In this document: positions 1 through 7,973 of the stretch, piece after piece
How the letters are laid out: each line of letters begins with the position of its first letter
Numbering within the stretch: position 1 is the stretch's first letter
DNA from: Pseudomonas alloputida
Lineage (GTDB): Bacteria > Pseudomonadota > Gammaproteobacteria > Pseudomonadales > Pseudomonadaceae
DNA length: 64,000 bases
Direction of reading: 5' to 3'
Assembly (NCBI RefSeq): GCF_021283545.2
Contig: NZ_CP128540.1
Location: forward strand, 4,375,501 to 4,439,500
Translations under genes and position numbers: made by a program
The notes under the pieces: model-generated
Told to the model about the DNA's origin: nothing
The model's input: the letters and a program-made list of their open reading frames with translations, nothing else
The model's database searches: none

Positions 1-20
1 CTGAATTTGAGCAGGGTCAT
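1..20 (-). CDS. Start of an Uup-like ABC-F ATPase gene (cut by window edge)
   Basis: Only seven codons are visible. Read on the minus strand, an ATG at 20 follows a GGAGACGAAC ribosome binding site and gives MTLLKFS, which matches the usual N-terminus of Uup-type ABC-F proteins (duplicated ATPase domains, ribosome or DNA-branch associated). An uup gene divergent from slt is the arrangement I recall in Pseudomonas. The assignment rests on seven residues and synteny, so it is tentative. Confidence 0.5.
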
Positions 21-240
21 GTTCGTCTCCATAAATCGGGCGCGCATTCTACCTGACTTGGCCTTCGACGGCATCCGCCAGGCCAACCGGTAGGCACCTG
101 GCGACATCTGGTCGAACTTAATATCCCGATACAAGCACAGTGCTTTCACCCACTGCCGGCAAACAGCTAAGCTAAGGCAATAGCTTTCAATAGTGCTGGC
201 TCCGCCGACACTTCCCATGGTTCAACTGCCCGGACGTATC

Positions 241-2166
241 ATGCGCAGCCGCCTGTTACATATCGCATCCTGCCTGCTGCTTACCGCTGCCACCTGCGCA
301 GCGCAGGCCACCGACCTGACCCTGCAACGCCAGTACTATGACGAGGCCAAGCGAGCGCTGGCCAAAGGCGACAAAGGCCCGTACCTGCGCTATGCCCAGG
401 CCTTGAGCGACTACCCGCTGACGCCCTACCTGGCCTACGACGAACTCACCGCCCGCCTGAAGAGTGCCAGCAACCAGGAAATCGAAGGTTTCCTGGCCAA
501 GCATGGCGACCTGCCCCAGGCCAACTGGATGAAACTGCGCTGGTTGCGCTGGCTGGCAGAACGCGGCGAGTGGGATACGTTCGTCAAGTACTACGACCCC
601 AAGCTCAACTTCACCGAACTGGACTGCCTCAACGGCCAATACCAGCTCAGCCACGGCCTGCGCGCCGAAGGTTACGCCACCGCCGACAAGCTGTGGAACG
701 TCGGCAAATCGCAACCTGCCGCCTGCGACACACTGTTCGGCATGTGGGCAGCCGAAGGCCAGCTGACCGAGGCCAAGCGCTGGGAACGCACCAAGCTGGC
801 CGCCCAGGCGCGCAACTACGGCCTGGCCAACACCCTGGTCAAGACCCTGACCACCCTCGGCCCGCAGGGGCGCCTGCTGATCGACGTCGCGCAGAAGCCC
901 GAGCTGCTCAACCAGCCGTCGCGCTTTACCCCGGTCAACGAGGCCATGTCCGACGTGGTCAGCCTCGGCCTTCGTCGCCTGGCCCGGCAGAACCCGGAGC
1001 GGGCCATGGCACTGCTCGACGATTACGCCCAGCGCATGCACTTCTCGGGTGACGAAAAAGTGGCCATCGCCCGCGAAATCGGCCTGACCCTCGCACGCCG
1101 CTACGACCCACGCGCGCTCGACCTGATGACCCGCTATGACCCCCAGCTGCGCGACAACACCGTCAGCGAATGGCGCCTTCGCCTGCTGCTGCGCCTGGGC
1201 CGCTGGGAGGACGCCTACGAGTTGACCAAGCGCCTTCCCCAGGACCTGGCCAGCACCAGCCGCTGGAAGTACTGGCAGGCTCGCAGCCTGGAGCTGGCAC
1301 AGCCAAACAACCCGCAGGTCCCGCTTCTTTACAAGGCCGCAGCGCGTGAGCGTGACTTCTATGGCTTCCTCGCCGCCGACCGGGCACAGACACCGTACCA
1401 GCTGAACAACAAGCCGCTGCTGCTGAGCCCACAACTGGTCAAGAAGGTTCGCAACACGCCCGGCATCCAGCGCGCACTGGAATTCCACGCCCGCGGCCAG
1501 ATCGTCGACGGCCGCCGTGAGTGGTACCACGTCAGCCGCCACTTCACCCGTGACGAGATGGTTGCGCAGGCACGCCTGGGCTATGAGCTGCGTTGGTACT
1601 TCCCGGCTATCCGCACCATCAGCCAGGCCCGGTACTGGGACGACCTGGACATCCGCTTCCCCATGGCCCACCGCGACACGCTGGTGCGTGAAGCCAAGGT
1701 TCGCGGCCTGCATTCGAGCTGGGTATTCGCCATCACTCGCCAGGAAAGCGCCTTCATGGAGGACGCACGCTCACCCGTGGGCGCCAGCGGCCTGATGCAG
1801 CTGATGCCGGCCACCGCCAAGGAAACCGCACGCAAGTTCAGCATCCCGCTGGCCTCACCGGCGCAAGTGCTGAACCCGGACAAGAACATCCAGCTGGGTG
1901 CGGCCTACCTGAGCCAGGTACACAGCCAGTTCAACGGCAACCGGGTGCTGGCTTCGGCAGCCTACAACGCCGGGCCCGGGCGCGTGCGACAGTGGCTCAA
2001 AGGGGCCAAGCACCTGAGCTTCGATGTGTGGGTGGAGTCGATCCCGTTCGACGAAACGCGCCAGTATGTACAGAACGTGCTGTCGTATTCGGTGATCTAC
2101 GGGCAGAAGCTGAATTCACCGCAGCCATTGGTGGATTGGCATGAACGGTATTTCGATGACATGTGA
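241..2166 (+). CDS. slt: Soluble lytic murein transglycosylase (Slt70 type)
   Basis: Predicted 641-residue periplasmic enzyme that cleaves the MurNAc-GlcNAc bond of peptidoglycan and forms 1,6-anhydro ends. The ATG at 241 is preferred to the one at 193 because it starts a typical signal peptide (MRSRLLHIAS, then a hydrophobic run and a cleavage site near AQA). Residues ~30-450 are the alpha-helical superhelix of Slt70. The C-terminal GH23 lysozyme-like domain carries the catalytic Glu near residue 502 in ITRQESAF, then SGLMQLMP and AAYNAGPGRVRQWL. Length is normal for the family. The gene is divergent from the uup-like gene and is followed by a REP pair rather than a clear terminator. Confidence 0.95.
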   Translation: MRSRLLHIASCLLLTAATCAAQATDLTLQRQYYDEAKRALAKGDKGPYLRYAQALSDYPLTPYLAYDELTARLKSASNQEIEGFLAKHGDLPQANWMKLRWLRWLAERGEWDTFVKYYDPKLNFTELDCLNGQYQLSHGLRAEGYATADKLWNVGKSQPAACDTLFGMWAAEGQLTEAKRWERTKLAAQARNYGLANTLVKTLTTLGPQGRLLIDVAQKPELLNQPSRFTPVNEAMSDVVSLGLRRLARQNPERAMALLDDYAQRMHFSGDEKVAIAREIGLTLARRYDPRALDLMTRYDPQLRDNTVSEWRLRLLLRLGRWEDAYELTKRLPQDLASTSRWKYWQARSLELAQPNNPQVPLLYKAAARERDFYGFLAADRAQTPYQLNNKPLLLSPQLVKKVRNTPGIQRALEFHARGQIVDGRREWYHVSRHFTRDEMVAQARLGYELRWYFPAIRTISQARYWDDLDIRFPMAHRDTLVREAKVRGLHSSWVFAITRQESAFMEDARSPVGASGLMQLMPATAKETARKFSIPLASPAQVLNPDKNIQLGAAYLSQVHSQFNGNRVLASAAYNAGPGRVRQWLKGAKHLSFDVWVESIPFDETRQYVQNVLSYSVIYGQKLNSPQPLVDWHERYFDDM

Positions 2167-2183
2167 TTGCTGTTGAGCCTGTA

Positions 2184-2264
2184 CCGGCCTCTTCGCGGGT
2201 GAACCCGCTCCTACAAGAGTTTGAGCGGTCGTTGTAGGAGCGGGTTCACCCGCGAAGAGGCCGG
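2184..2264. repeat. REPIN: two perfect inverted 33-bp REP copies
   Basis: 2184-2216 and 2232-2264 are perfect reverse complements over 33 bp, separated by 15 bp. Each contains the core CGCGGGTGAACCCGCTCCTA, the common P. putida REP. The pair sits between the convergent slt and MOSC genes, where it may also act as a bidirectional terminator or mRNA-stabilising hairpin. Confidence 0.9.
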
Positions 2265-2278
2265 CACAGGCAACACAC

Positions 2279-3082
2279 CTATTCCAGGATTTCTACTTCC
2301 ATCCCCACCTCCAGCCACCCACTGCCATCCACAGCCAGGTTCTGGCCGAACAGCACGTCGCCTTCTTTTTCGCGGAAAGTCTTCAGCGTAGCCATCGGCT
2401 CACGGTCAGCGCTACGCTCCCCGGTGACTGGATCGATGGTCGTGAAGATGCACCGCACACTGGGCTTGAGCACGCGAAACACCAAGCTGCCGATGCGAAT
2501 CCGCTTCCAGCCATCCTCGGCAAACGGCTCCGCACCCTGCACCACCAGGTTGGGCCGAAAGCGCCGCATCGACATGGGCCGGCCAATACGCCGGTTAAGC
2601 TCGTCCAGCGAGCCCTGCCCAATCAGCAGCAAGGGGAAACCATCCGGAAACGCCGCACGGTCACTGTTCAAGCCGTAACCATTGGGCAGGTAACGCGCAC
2701 GCTGCTCCGGGCAATGTACCAGGCGTACGGCTTTGCCCAGCAACTCACTCAACCAGGCCGCCGCGGCATCGCCAGCGTCCGGCACACGCAGGGTATCGCG
2801 CCAGATCGTCACACCGCGCAGGGCGTCATCGGCAGGCGGTACAGGCACCCGCAACGGCGCCTGTCCAGGGGCTTGCAGCAGCAACTGGCCGCTGTCGTCA
2901 TCGCTCGCGTCGATCTGGCCAAGTTGTGGCCAGGCACGCTGGGTCAGGAAGCGTCCGTTTTCTTCCTCGACCACCATCCAGCGCCGGTCGCCTTGCAACC
3001 CCAGCAACCCCACCGGTGAGGCCTTCAGGCTTTGCGCCTGCCCCGACTTCACCGGGTATCGATACAACTCACTGAGAAACAT
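2279..3082 (-). CDS. MOSC-domain protein, YcbX-like molybdenum-sulfur carrier
   Basis: 267 residues. Residues 1-~115 are a MOSC_N beta-barrel (MFLSELYRYPVKS, LQGDRRWMVV, FLTQRAWPQL). The C-terminal half is the MOSC domain with the conserved RC motif (KPSVRCIFTTIDPVTG), whose Cys is the expected molybdenum ligand. E. coli YcbX and mitochondrial mARC detoxify N-hydroxylated bases and other N-oxides with the cofactor. The C-terminal 2Fe-2S ferredoxin domain of E. coli YcbX is absent here, so an external electron donor would be required. The substrate cannot be told from the sequence. Confidence 0.85.
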   Translation of the reverse strand: MFLSELYRYPVKSGQAQSLKASPVGLLGLQGDRRWMVVEEENGRFLTQRAWPQLGQIDASDDDSGQLLLQAPGQAPLRVPVPPADDALRGVTIWRDTLRVPDAGDAAAAWLSELLGKAVRLVHCPEQRARYLPNGYGLNSDRAAFPDGFPLLLIGQGSLDELNRRIGRPMSMRRFRPNLVVQGAEPFAEDGWKRIRIGSLVFRVLKPSVRCIFTTIDPVTGERSADREPMATLKTFREKEGDVLFGQNLAVDGSGWLEVGMEVEILE

Positions 3083-3137
3083 CCCTGCTGCCTCGCTTCA
3101 TGCCAAAAGCCAAGCTTATACCTGGCCGGTACAACGT

Positions 3138-4073
3138 TCACGCAGCGGTGGTATCCAGCAGCAGGCGCTGCTTGACCACATCGACCAGGCGATCAGGCTG
3201 GAACTTGGAAAGGAAGTTGTCACAGCCCACCTTCTTGACCATGGATTCGTTGAAACTGCCCGACAGCGAGGTGTGCAGCACCACATAGAGCTGGCGCAGA
3301 CGAGCATCGCTGCGGATCTCGGTGGTCAGCCGATAGCCGTCCATTTCCGGCATTTCTGCATCGGTGAACACCATCAGCAGCTTTTCGCACACGTCTTCAC
3401 CGGCGTCGGCCCAGCCCTTGAGCATGCGCAGCGCCTTCAGGCCATCACTGGCCACATGCAGCTTCATGCCCAGCTGGGACAAGGTATCGCGCAATTGCGC
3501 CAAGGCCACACTGGAGTCGTCCACCAGCAGCACTTCGCGGCCGCGGGCCCGGGCCAGCACTGGGTCGGCGAGCTTGTCGCCAGAAACCCGGGCGTTGTAG
3601 GGCACGATTTCGGCCAGCACCTTTTCCACGTCGATCACCTCCACCAGCTTCTCATCGACCTTGGTGATGGCAGTCAGGTAGTGCTGGCGACCGGCACTGG
3701 AAGGCGGCGGCATGATCGACTCCCAGTTCATGTTGACGATGCGGTCGACACCGCCTACCAGGAAGGCCTGCACCGAGCGGTTGTATTCGGTGACGATGAT
3801 GGTGCTGTCCGGCCCCGGCTGTAGCGGGCGCATACCGATCGCCTGGGACAGGTCGATCACCGGCAGGGTCTGCCCGCGCAGGTTGACCACACCGCAGACA
3901 TAGGCGTGGCGCTGGGGCATCAGGGTCAGCTTGGGCAGTTGCAGTACTTCCTGCACCTTGAACACGTTGATCGCGAACAGCTGGCGACCGGCCAGGCGAA
4001 ACATCAGAATTTCCAGGCGGTTCTCACCCACCAGTTGCGTGCGTTGGTCTACCGTGTCGAGAATGCCAGCCAT
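3138..4073 (-). CDS. cheV: Chemotaxis coupling protein CheV
   Basis: 311 residues with two domains. Residues ~15-165 are a CheW-like coupling domain (FRLAGRQLFAINVFKVQEV, VCGVVNLRGQTLPVIDLS) that links chemoreceptors to CheA. Residues ~175-311 are a receiver domain with the acidic pair in VLLVDDSS, the phospho-acceptor Asp in MVFTDAEMPEMDG and the Lys in FLSKFQ. The start is the ATG at 4073. It appears monocistronic and reads from a FliA-type promoter, as expected for chemotaxis genes outside the main che cluster. Phosphorylation by CheA would tune the coupling. Confidence 0.95.
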   Translation of the reverse strand: MAGILDTVDQRTQLVGENRLEILMFRLAGRQLFAINVFKVQEVLQLPKLTLMPQRHAYVCGVVNLRGQTLPVIDLSQAIGMRPLQPGPDSTIIVTEYNRSVQAFLVGGVDRIVNMNWESIMPPPSSAGRQHYLTAITKVDEKLVEVIDVEKVLAEIVPYNARVSGDKLADPVLARARGREVLLVDDSSVALAQLRDTLSQLGMKLHVASDGLKALRMLKGWADAGEDVCEKLLMVFTDAEMPEMDGYRLTTEIRSDARLRQLYVVLHTSLSGSFNESMVKKVGCDNFLSKFQPDRLVDVVKQRLLLDTTAA

Positions 4074-4121
4074 TGGAAAGCCCCCAGGCTTGAGTCGTAA
4101 AAGGTGAAATCATCTACCCTG

Positions 4122-4147
4122 TATCGGCGGCTTCACGCACACCTTGA
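4122..4147 (-). promoter_or_regulatory. Sigma-28 (FliA) promoter of cheV
   Basis: Read on the minus strand the sequence is TCAAG, 14 bp, GCCGATA. This matches the Pseudomonas FliA consensus in both elements and in spacing. It lies about 50 bp upstream of the cheV start codon, which places cheV in the late flagellar regulon. The remainder of the 4074-4421 gap shows nothing else I can name. Confidence 0.85.
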
Positions 4148-4421
4148 CCCTTGCGGGAAAATGCCGCGCGGATGATTGATATCACTTTACCATCATGCTT
4201 TACTGCCGACACGCCGGGGCAAATCAGGGGCACGACAAAAGTTCCCTACCCTAGCCCTTGATCAGGGAAACCCTTAGCAGCAATCGGGTGCAACCTGATG
4301 TTCGCGATATCCTTTAGCCATTAATGTGACGCCATTCTCATTGCATGAATGGAGTCAGGCTTTTGCTAGCTATCGTTTCGGCGTGCCCGCCCCCTGCGCC
4401 TACCCCACGCGCGGGGACTTG

Positions 4422-4934
4422 ATGATGGACACTGCCTTATCGTTCGATGACGCCCTGCAGGGCTTTCTGCTGGATGCCCAGGTACTGCTGACCCAGGCCC
4501 AGGAATGCCTGCAGCATCTGGAGCTTATAGACAATGACCCGGATGCCTGCAGTTGCCTGAACAACACCCTCGACACTATCGCCCGTCAAGCTACGCGCCT
4601 GGGCCTGCGTGAAGTTGCCCACTACACCACCTCCCTGCAACAGTTGCTCGCCCCGGCCTGTCACGGTGGTTGCCTGCAGCGTGAAGCCTTACCCGCGATA
4701 GGGGCGTGCCTGACCTTGCTGGCCTGGCAGTTGGAGCTGGTCGATAGCCGTACAGGGCGACTGAACCTGGACATCGGTGAGCAACTGGTGCTGCTGGGTG
4801 AACTGGCCAAGGTCGTACAACCCCCCTTTGCGCCAGCCTGTGCGTCCTGCGATGAAGAAGGCAATGCGTGCATTCACCCGCACAATGACGCGGCAACCAG
4901 CGCCCTCCCCAACCGCTCTAACCGCATGCATTAA
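4422..4934 (+). CDS. HPt-like helical-bundle protein without the phospho-histidine
   Basis: 170 residues from the ATG at 4422 (a second ATG follows at 4425; a longer reading from 4326 is possible but lacks family-like sequence). The predicted protein is almost all helix. Residues ~15-80 resemble a histidine phosphotransfer domain: LNNTLDTIARQATRLGL followed by REVAHYTTSLQQLL aligns with the usual AIHTIKGSAGLLGL, helix, LL pattern. The phosphorylated His is replaced by Asp and the Lys-Gly by Ala-Arg. It could dock on a receiver or kinase without relaying phosphate. It sits upstream of a NarL-type pair, but a ~360-bp gap argues against a simple operon. Function unknown. Confidence 0.6.
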   Translation: MMDTALSFDDALQGFLLDAQVLLTQAQECLQHLELIDNDPDACSCLNNTLDTIARQATRLGLREVAHYTTSLQQLLAPACHGGCLQREALPAIGACLTLLAWQLELVDSRTGRLNLDIGEQLVLLGELAKVVQPPFAPACASCDEEGNACIHPHNDAATSALPNRSNRMH

Positions 4935-5300
4935 CCTGGCGCAAAGTGCAACTAAGCAACTTTATTGAAACCCGACCATGGTCGAACTTTGAAAGTTCAC
5001 CAGGCTTTCGGTGCATGCCGTTGAATCATTGCCGCGCTAGTTACAGCACAAGTGGGTACAGCGCGATTAAAGGGTGGCACTTTGCTACCCGAAAGCGCCC
5101 GACCAGTAGGCGTTTCAACGCGTTACCCGGCCGCGACCGATGCAATGCAAAGTGGTAATATGCGCCCCCACAAACGCTTGCAACCGGAACAACGGGGGCA
5201 AGAATACGTGTTCAAAAAAACAACGAAAGTACTGCGCCAAAGCCTCTGAGCAGCATTGTGCAAGGCCTCCATCAGCAATACTTCAGTGGCCTCCCTACCT
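4935..5300. other. Intergenic gap without recognisable gene
   Basis: About 365 bp between the HPt-like gene and the histidine kinase. I see no convincing ORF, RNA gene or terminator hairpin. It presumably holds the promoter of the kinase/regulator operon, but no element matches a consensus well enough to name. Confidence 0.4.
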
Positions 5301-6197
5301 ATGTTTCCACGCTTGAAGACTTCTTTGCATTGCTGCTCCCGCGCCGCCGTGCTGCGCTGGGCAACGGTCGGGCTGTGCGTGGCCTCACTGATTGCCAACA
5401 TGGCGCTGTACCTGGCCAACCAGGCAATCCCGGCCAGCCTGCTGGTGCTGCAGTTGGTCGCCACGCTGGGTGCTGTTGTACAACTGGGCCTGGGCGCCAG
5501 GTCGATCCACCTGCGCCCGGCCGAGCTGGCCGAGCGCATGCTCAAGGTGCAAGAAGACGAGCGCCAGCATCTGGGCCGGGAACTGCACGACGACATCGGT
5601 CAACTGCTCACCGCTGCCAAGCTGCAACTGCAGTGGCTGCAACGGCGCATGCCCGACGAGTTGCAGGGGCACTGCGACGCCCTGCGCAGCACGCTGGATG
5701 ACACCCTCGGTAACGTGCGCGATGTTTCCGCGCTGCTCAACCCACGGCAGTTGGCCAGCCTTGGCCTGGAAGCCAGCCTGCGCGCACACCTGGTACGCAC
5801 CCTGGCCACCAGCGGCGTGCACTGGAGCCTGGCGTGCAACCAGCGCCTGGGCGGCATCGACGAAGCCGTGGCCATGGCGGTGTTCCGTATTACCCAGGAG
5901 GCAGTGACCAACATGCTGCGCCACGCCCAGGCACACAACCTGGTCATCCGCCTGCAACGCACCCCTGAAGGGCTGTCGTTGTCGATCCAGGACGATGGTC
6001 GTGGTTTCGCCCCTGCCCGGCACCCGGCCGAGGCCGGTCAGCGCGGCCTGGCCGGCATGCAGGAGCGGGTAATCGCGCTGCAGGGCAGCCTCGACATCAC
6101 CAGTCAGCCTGGCCGAGGCACGCAGATCGAAGCGATGTTCCCGTGGTCCCCGCGCACCCAGCAACGCGCCAGGAGTATTACCAACCATGACCTGTAG
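5301..6197 (+). CDS. Membrane sensor histidine kinase, NarX/UhpB (HisKA_3) type
   Basis: 298 residues from the ATG at 5301; a TTG at 5256 would add 15 residues, and neither start has a strong ribosome binding site. Two hydrophobic segments (residues ~15-35 and ~42-62) enclose almost no periplasmic loop, so sensing is probably within the membrane or through a partner. The HisKA_3 box is ERQHLGRELHDDIGQLL with the phospho-His in ELHDD. The HATPase_c domain shows QEAVTNMLRHAQA (N box), DDGRGFAP and GQRGLAGMQERV (G boxes). The stop overlaps the start of the downstream regulator by 11 nt, which indicates a cognate pair. The signal is unknown. Confidence 0.88.
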   Translation: MFPRLKTSLHCCSRAAVLRWATVGLCVASLIANMALYLANQAIPASLLVLQLVATLGAVVQLGLGARSIHLRPAELAERMLKVQEDERQHLGRELHDDIGQLLTAAKLQLQWLQRRMPDELQGHCDALRSTLDDTLGNVRDVSALLNPRQLASLGLEASLRAHLVRTLATSGVHWSLACNQRLGGIDEAVAMAVFRITQEAVTNMLRHAQAHNLVIRLQRTPEGLSLSIQDDGRGFAPARHPAEAGQRGLAGMQERVIALQGSLDITSQPGRGTQIEAMFPWSPRTQQRARSITNHDL

Positions 6198-6846
6198 ACT
6201 ACTGCTGGTAGATGACCACTCGCTGATCCGCGCCGGGGTGCGGGCACTGGTCTGCGATATCCCCGGCTATGACGTGGTCGGCGAAGCCGACGACGGCAAC
6301 CAGCTACTCGACCAGGTACGCACACTGGCGCCCGACATCATCTTGCTGGACATCTCCATGCGTTCGACCAGCGGCCTGGACGCCCTTACCCAACTGCGGG
6401 CCAGCGGCAGTACCTGCAAAGTGCTGATCCTGTCCATGCACACTGACCCGGACCTGATCATGCGGGCCCTGGAAAGCGGCGCCCACGGCTACCTGCTCAA
6501 GGACACCAGCGCCACCGAGCTGGAACAGGCGCTGGGTGCCGTACGCCACGGTGAGCGCTACCTCAGCCCGGCCATCGCCCACACCGTCATCAACCAGGCG
6601 CTGCGGCACACCAAACAAGGCAAGCCGAGCGCTGGCGAACGGCATAATCTGACGTCACGGCAACTTGAGATCCTGCGCCTGATCGTGCGCGGCAAGTCCA
6701 CCCGGGAGATCGCTGCGGGCCTGGGCCTGTCCATCAAGACCGTGGAAACTCACCGCTCGCAAATCATGAAGCGCCTGCAGATTCACGACGTAGCCGGCCT
6801 GGTGCTGTTCGCCGTACGCGAAAAAATCATCAGCCTGGATGACTGA
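6187..6846 (+). CDS. LuxR/NarL-family response regulator
   Basis: 219 residues. The N-terminal receiver domain has LLLVDDHSLIRAG, the phospho-acceptor Asp in IILLDISM, the conserved Thr/Ser position in ILSMHT and the Lys in YLLKDTS. The C-terminal HTH (LTSRQLEILRLIVRGKSTRE, IKTVETHRSQIMKRLQI) is the GerE/LuxR type. It overlaps the upstream kinase gene by 11 nt, so the two are co-translated and surely partners. Its 3' end overlaps the convergent lipid kinase gene by 17 nt. Target genes cannot be inferred. Confidence 0.92.
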   Translation: MTCRLLLVDDHSLIRAGVRALVCDIPGYDVVGEADDGNQLLDQVRTLAPDIILLDISMRSTSGLDALTQLRASGSTCKVLILSMHTDPDLIMRALESGAHGYLLKDTSATELEQALGAVRHGERYLSPAIAHTVINQALRHTKQGKPSAGERHNLTSRQLEILRLIVRGKSTREIAAGLGLSIKTVETHRSQIMKRLQIHDVAGLVLFAVREKIISLDD

Positions 6847-7717
6847 GCAACGGTGACCCGGCCGGCAGGTGCAGGTGCAACGCCGCCGGCCTTGCCTGAA
6901 AGCGCAGGTTGGCAGCCTGCAACGGCTCGCCATCGAGGTTGATGTCCAACCCTTGCGAACTCTTGATCTCGACCCATGGCAACCTGGCCCGAACGAACAG
7001 GCCGTCACCGCCCAACAGGTCCCGCAGAGCCCCCACCACTTCCTGTGGTGCAGGCAGAATAGCGACGTCAAGCAAACCGTCGTTGACCATGGCTTCGGGG
7101 CACAGCACCTGCCCGCCCCCAGCCTGTCGGCCATTGCCGATACCCAGCGCCAGCAAATCTCCTTGCCAATGGAAGCCTGGCCCCTGTAGCTCTACCGAAG
7201 CCGCCTGTAGCTCACTGAAGCGGGATAACCCGGTGAACAGGTAGGCGGCAGCGCCCAGCACTTTCTTGAGGTCTTCGGAGGTATTGGCGGTGACCTGGCT
7301 GCCAAAGCCACCCGTGGCCATGTTGAGGAACAACTGATCGCCAGCCTGCCCCAGGTCTATCGGTTGTGGCGCGACATTCAGCAAGGCCAGCGCCGATGCC
7401 GGCTCCAAGGGGATGCCAGCGGCTTTGGCAAAATCGTTGGCCGTACCCAAGGGCAACAAGGCCAGGCTGGCCTGGGTAGCGGCCAGGCCCATGGCCTCGG
7501 CCACATCACGCAACGTGCCGTCCCCGCCACCGGCGACGATATGGCTGTAGCCCGCTGCCAGTGCCTCGGCGACCAGCCGTTGGGCGTCGCCCGCCTCCCA
7601 GGTAACCCGTACATCCAGCACCCAGCCGCTATCGCGCAGGTCGCCCACGGCGCTGCGCACGTCTTCGTTCATCGCCTGCTTGCCGTGCAGCACCAGCATT
7701 GCCTTGCGCCCTTGCAT
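6830..7717 (-). CDS. YegS-like lipid kinase (diacylglycerol kinase catalytic domain)
   Basis: 295 residues from the ATG at 7717, chosen because GGAG lies just upstream and the upstream in-frame sequence is not family-like. The N-terminal DAGK catalytic domain contains the nucleotide-binding HIVAGGGDGTLRDVAEA and LLPLGTANDFAKA. The C-terminal beta-sandwich domain follows (INLDGEPLQA near the end). YegS proteins phosphorylate diacylglycerol or phosphatidylglycerol at the inner membrane. The gene is convergent with the response regulator, with a 17-nt overlap of coding ends. Confidence 0.88.
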   Translation of the reverse strand: MQGRKAMLVLHGKQAMNEDVRSAVGDLRDSGWVLDVRVTWEAGDAQRLVAEALAAGYSHIVAGGGDGTLRDVAEAMGLAATQASLALLPLGTANDFAKAAGIPLEPASALALLNVAPQPIDLGQAGDQLFLNMATGGFGSQVTANTSEDLKKVLGAAAYLFTGLSRFSELQAASVELQGPGFHWQGDLLALGIGNGRQAGGGQVLCPEAMVNDGLLDVAILPAPQEVVGALRDLLGGDGLFVRARLPWVEIKSSQGLDINLDGEPLQAANLRFQARPAALHLHLPAGSPLLSHPG

Positions 7718-7973
7718 GTGCGCGTCTCCGTAAAATGGACCACCCCCTATCTCGACCACTGGCCTGCCCGGATCGTTGCATGGCCTGGAAAAAACATTGG
7801 GCCGGCGCCAGGCCTGCAACTGATCGCATCGCCGGTCATTTTTTCCACACTTGGCAATCCCGGCTATGCTCAGCAAATACCCCTATTGCCATGGACGCGC
7901 CCGGCAGTGGCTCCCCCACTGCTGTCAACGGGCGCGTTTTGCTATCTGCAGCCTTTTGCGAGGACTTTGGGTC

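Noticed and set aside
256..1713. 485-codon antisense ORF opposite slt
   Set aside because: Typical shadow frame in GC-rich DNA. The plus strand is a full, motif-complete Slt70; the antisense product has no family features.
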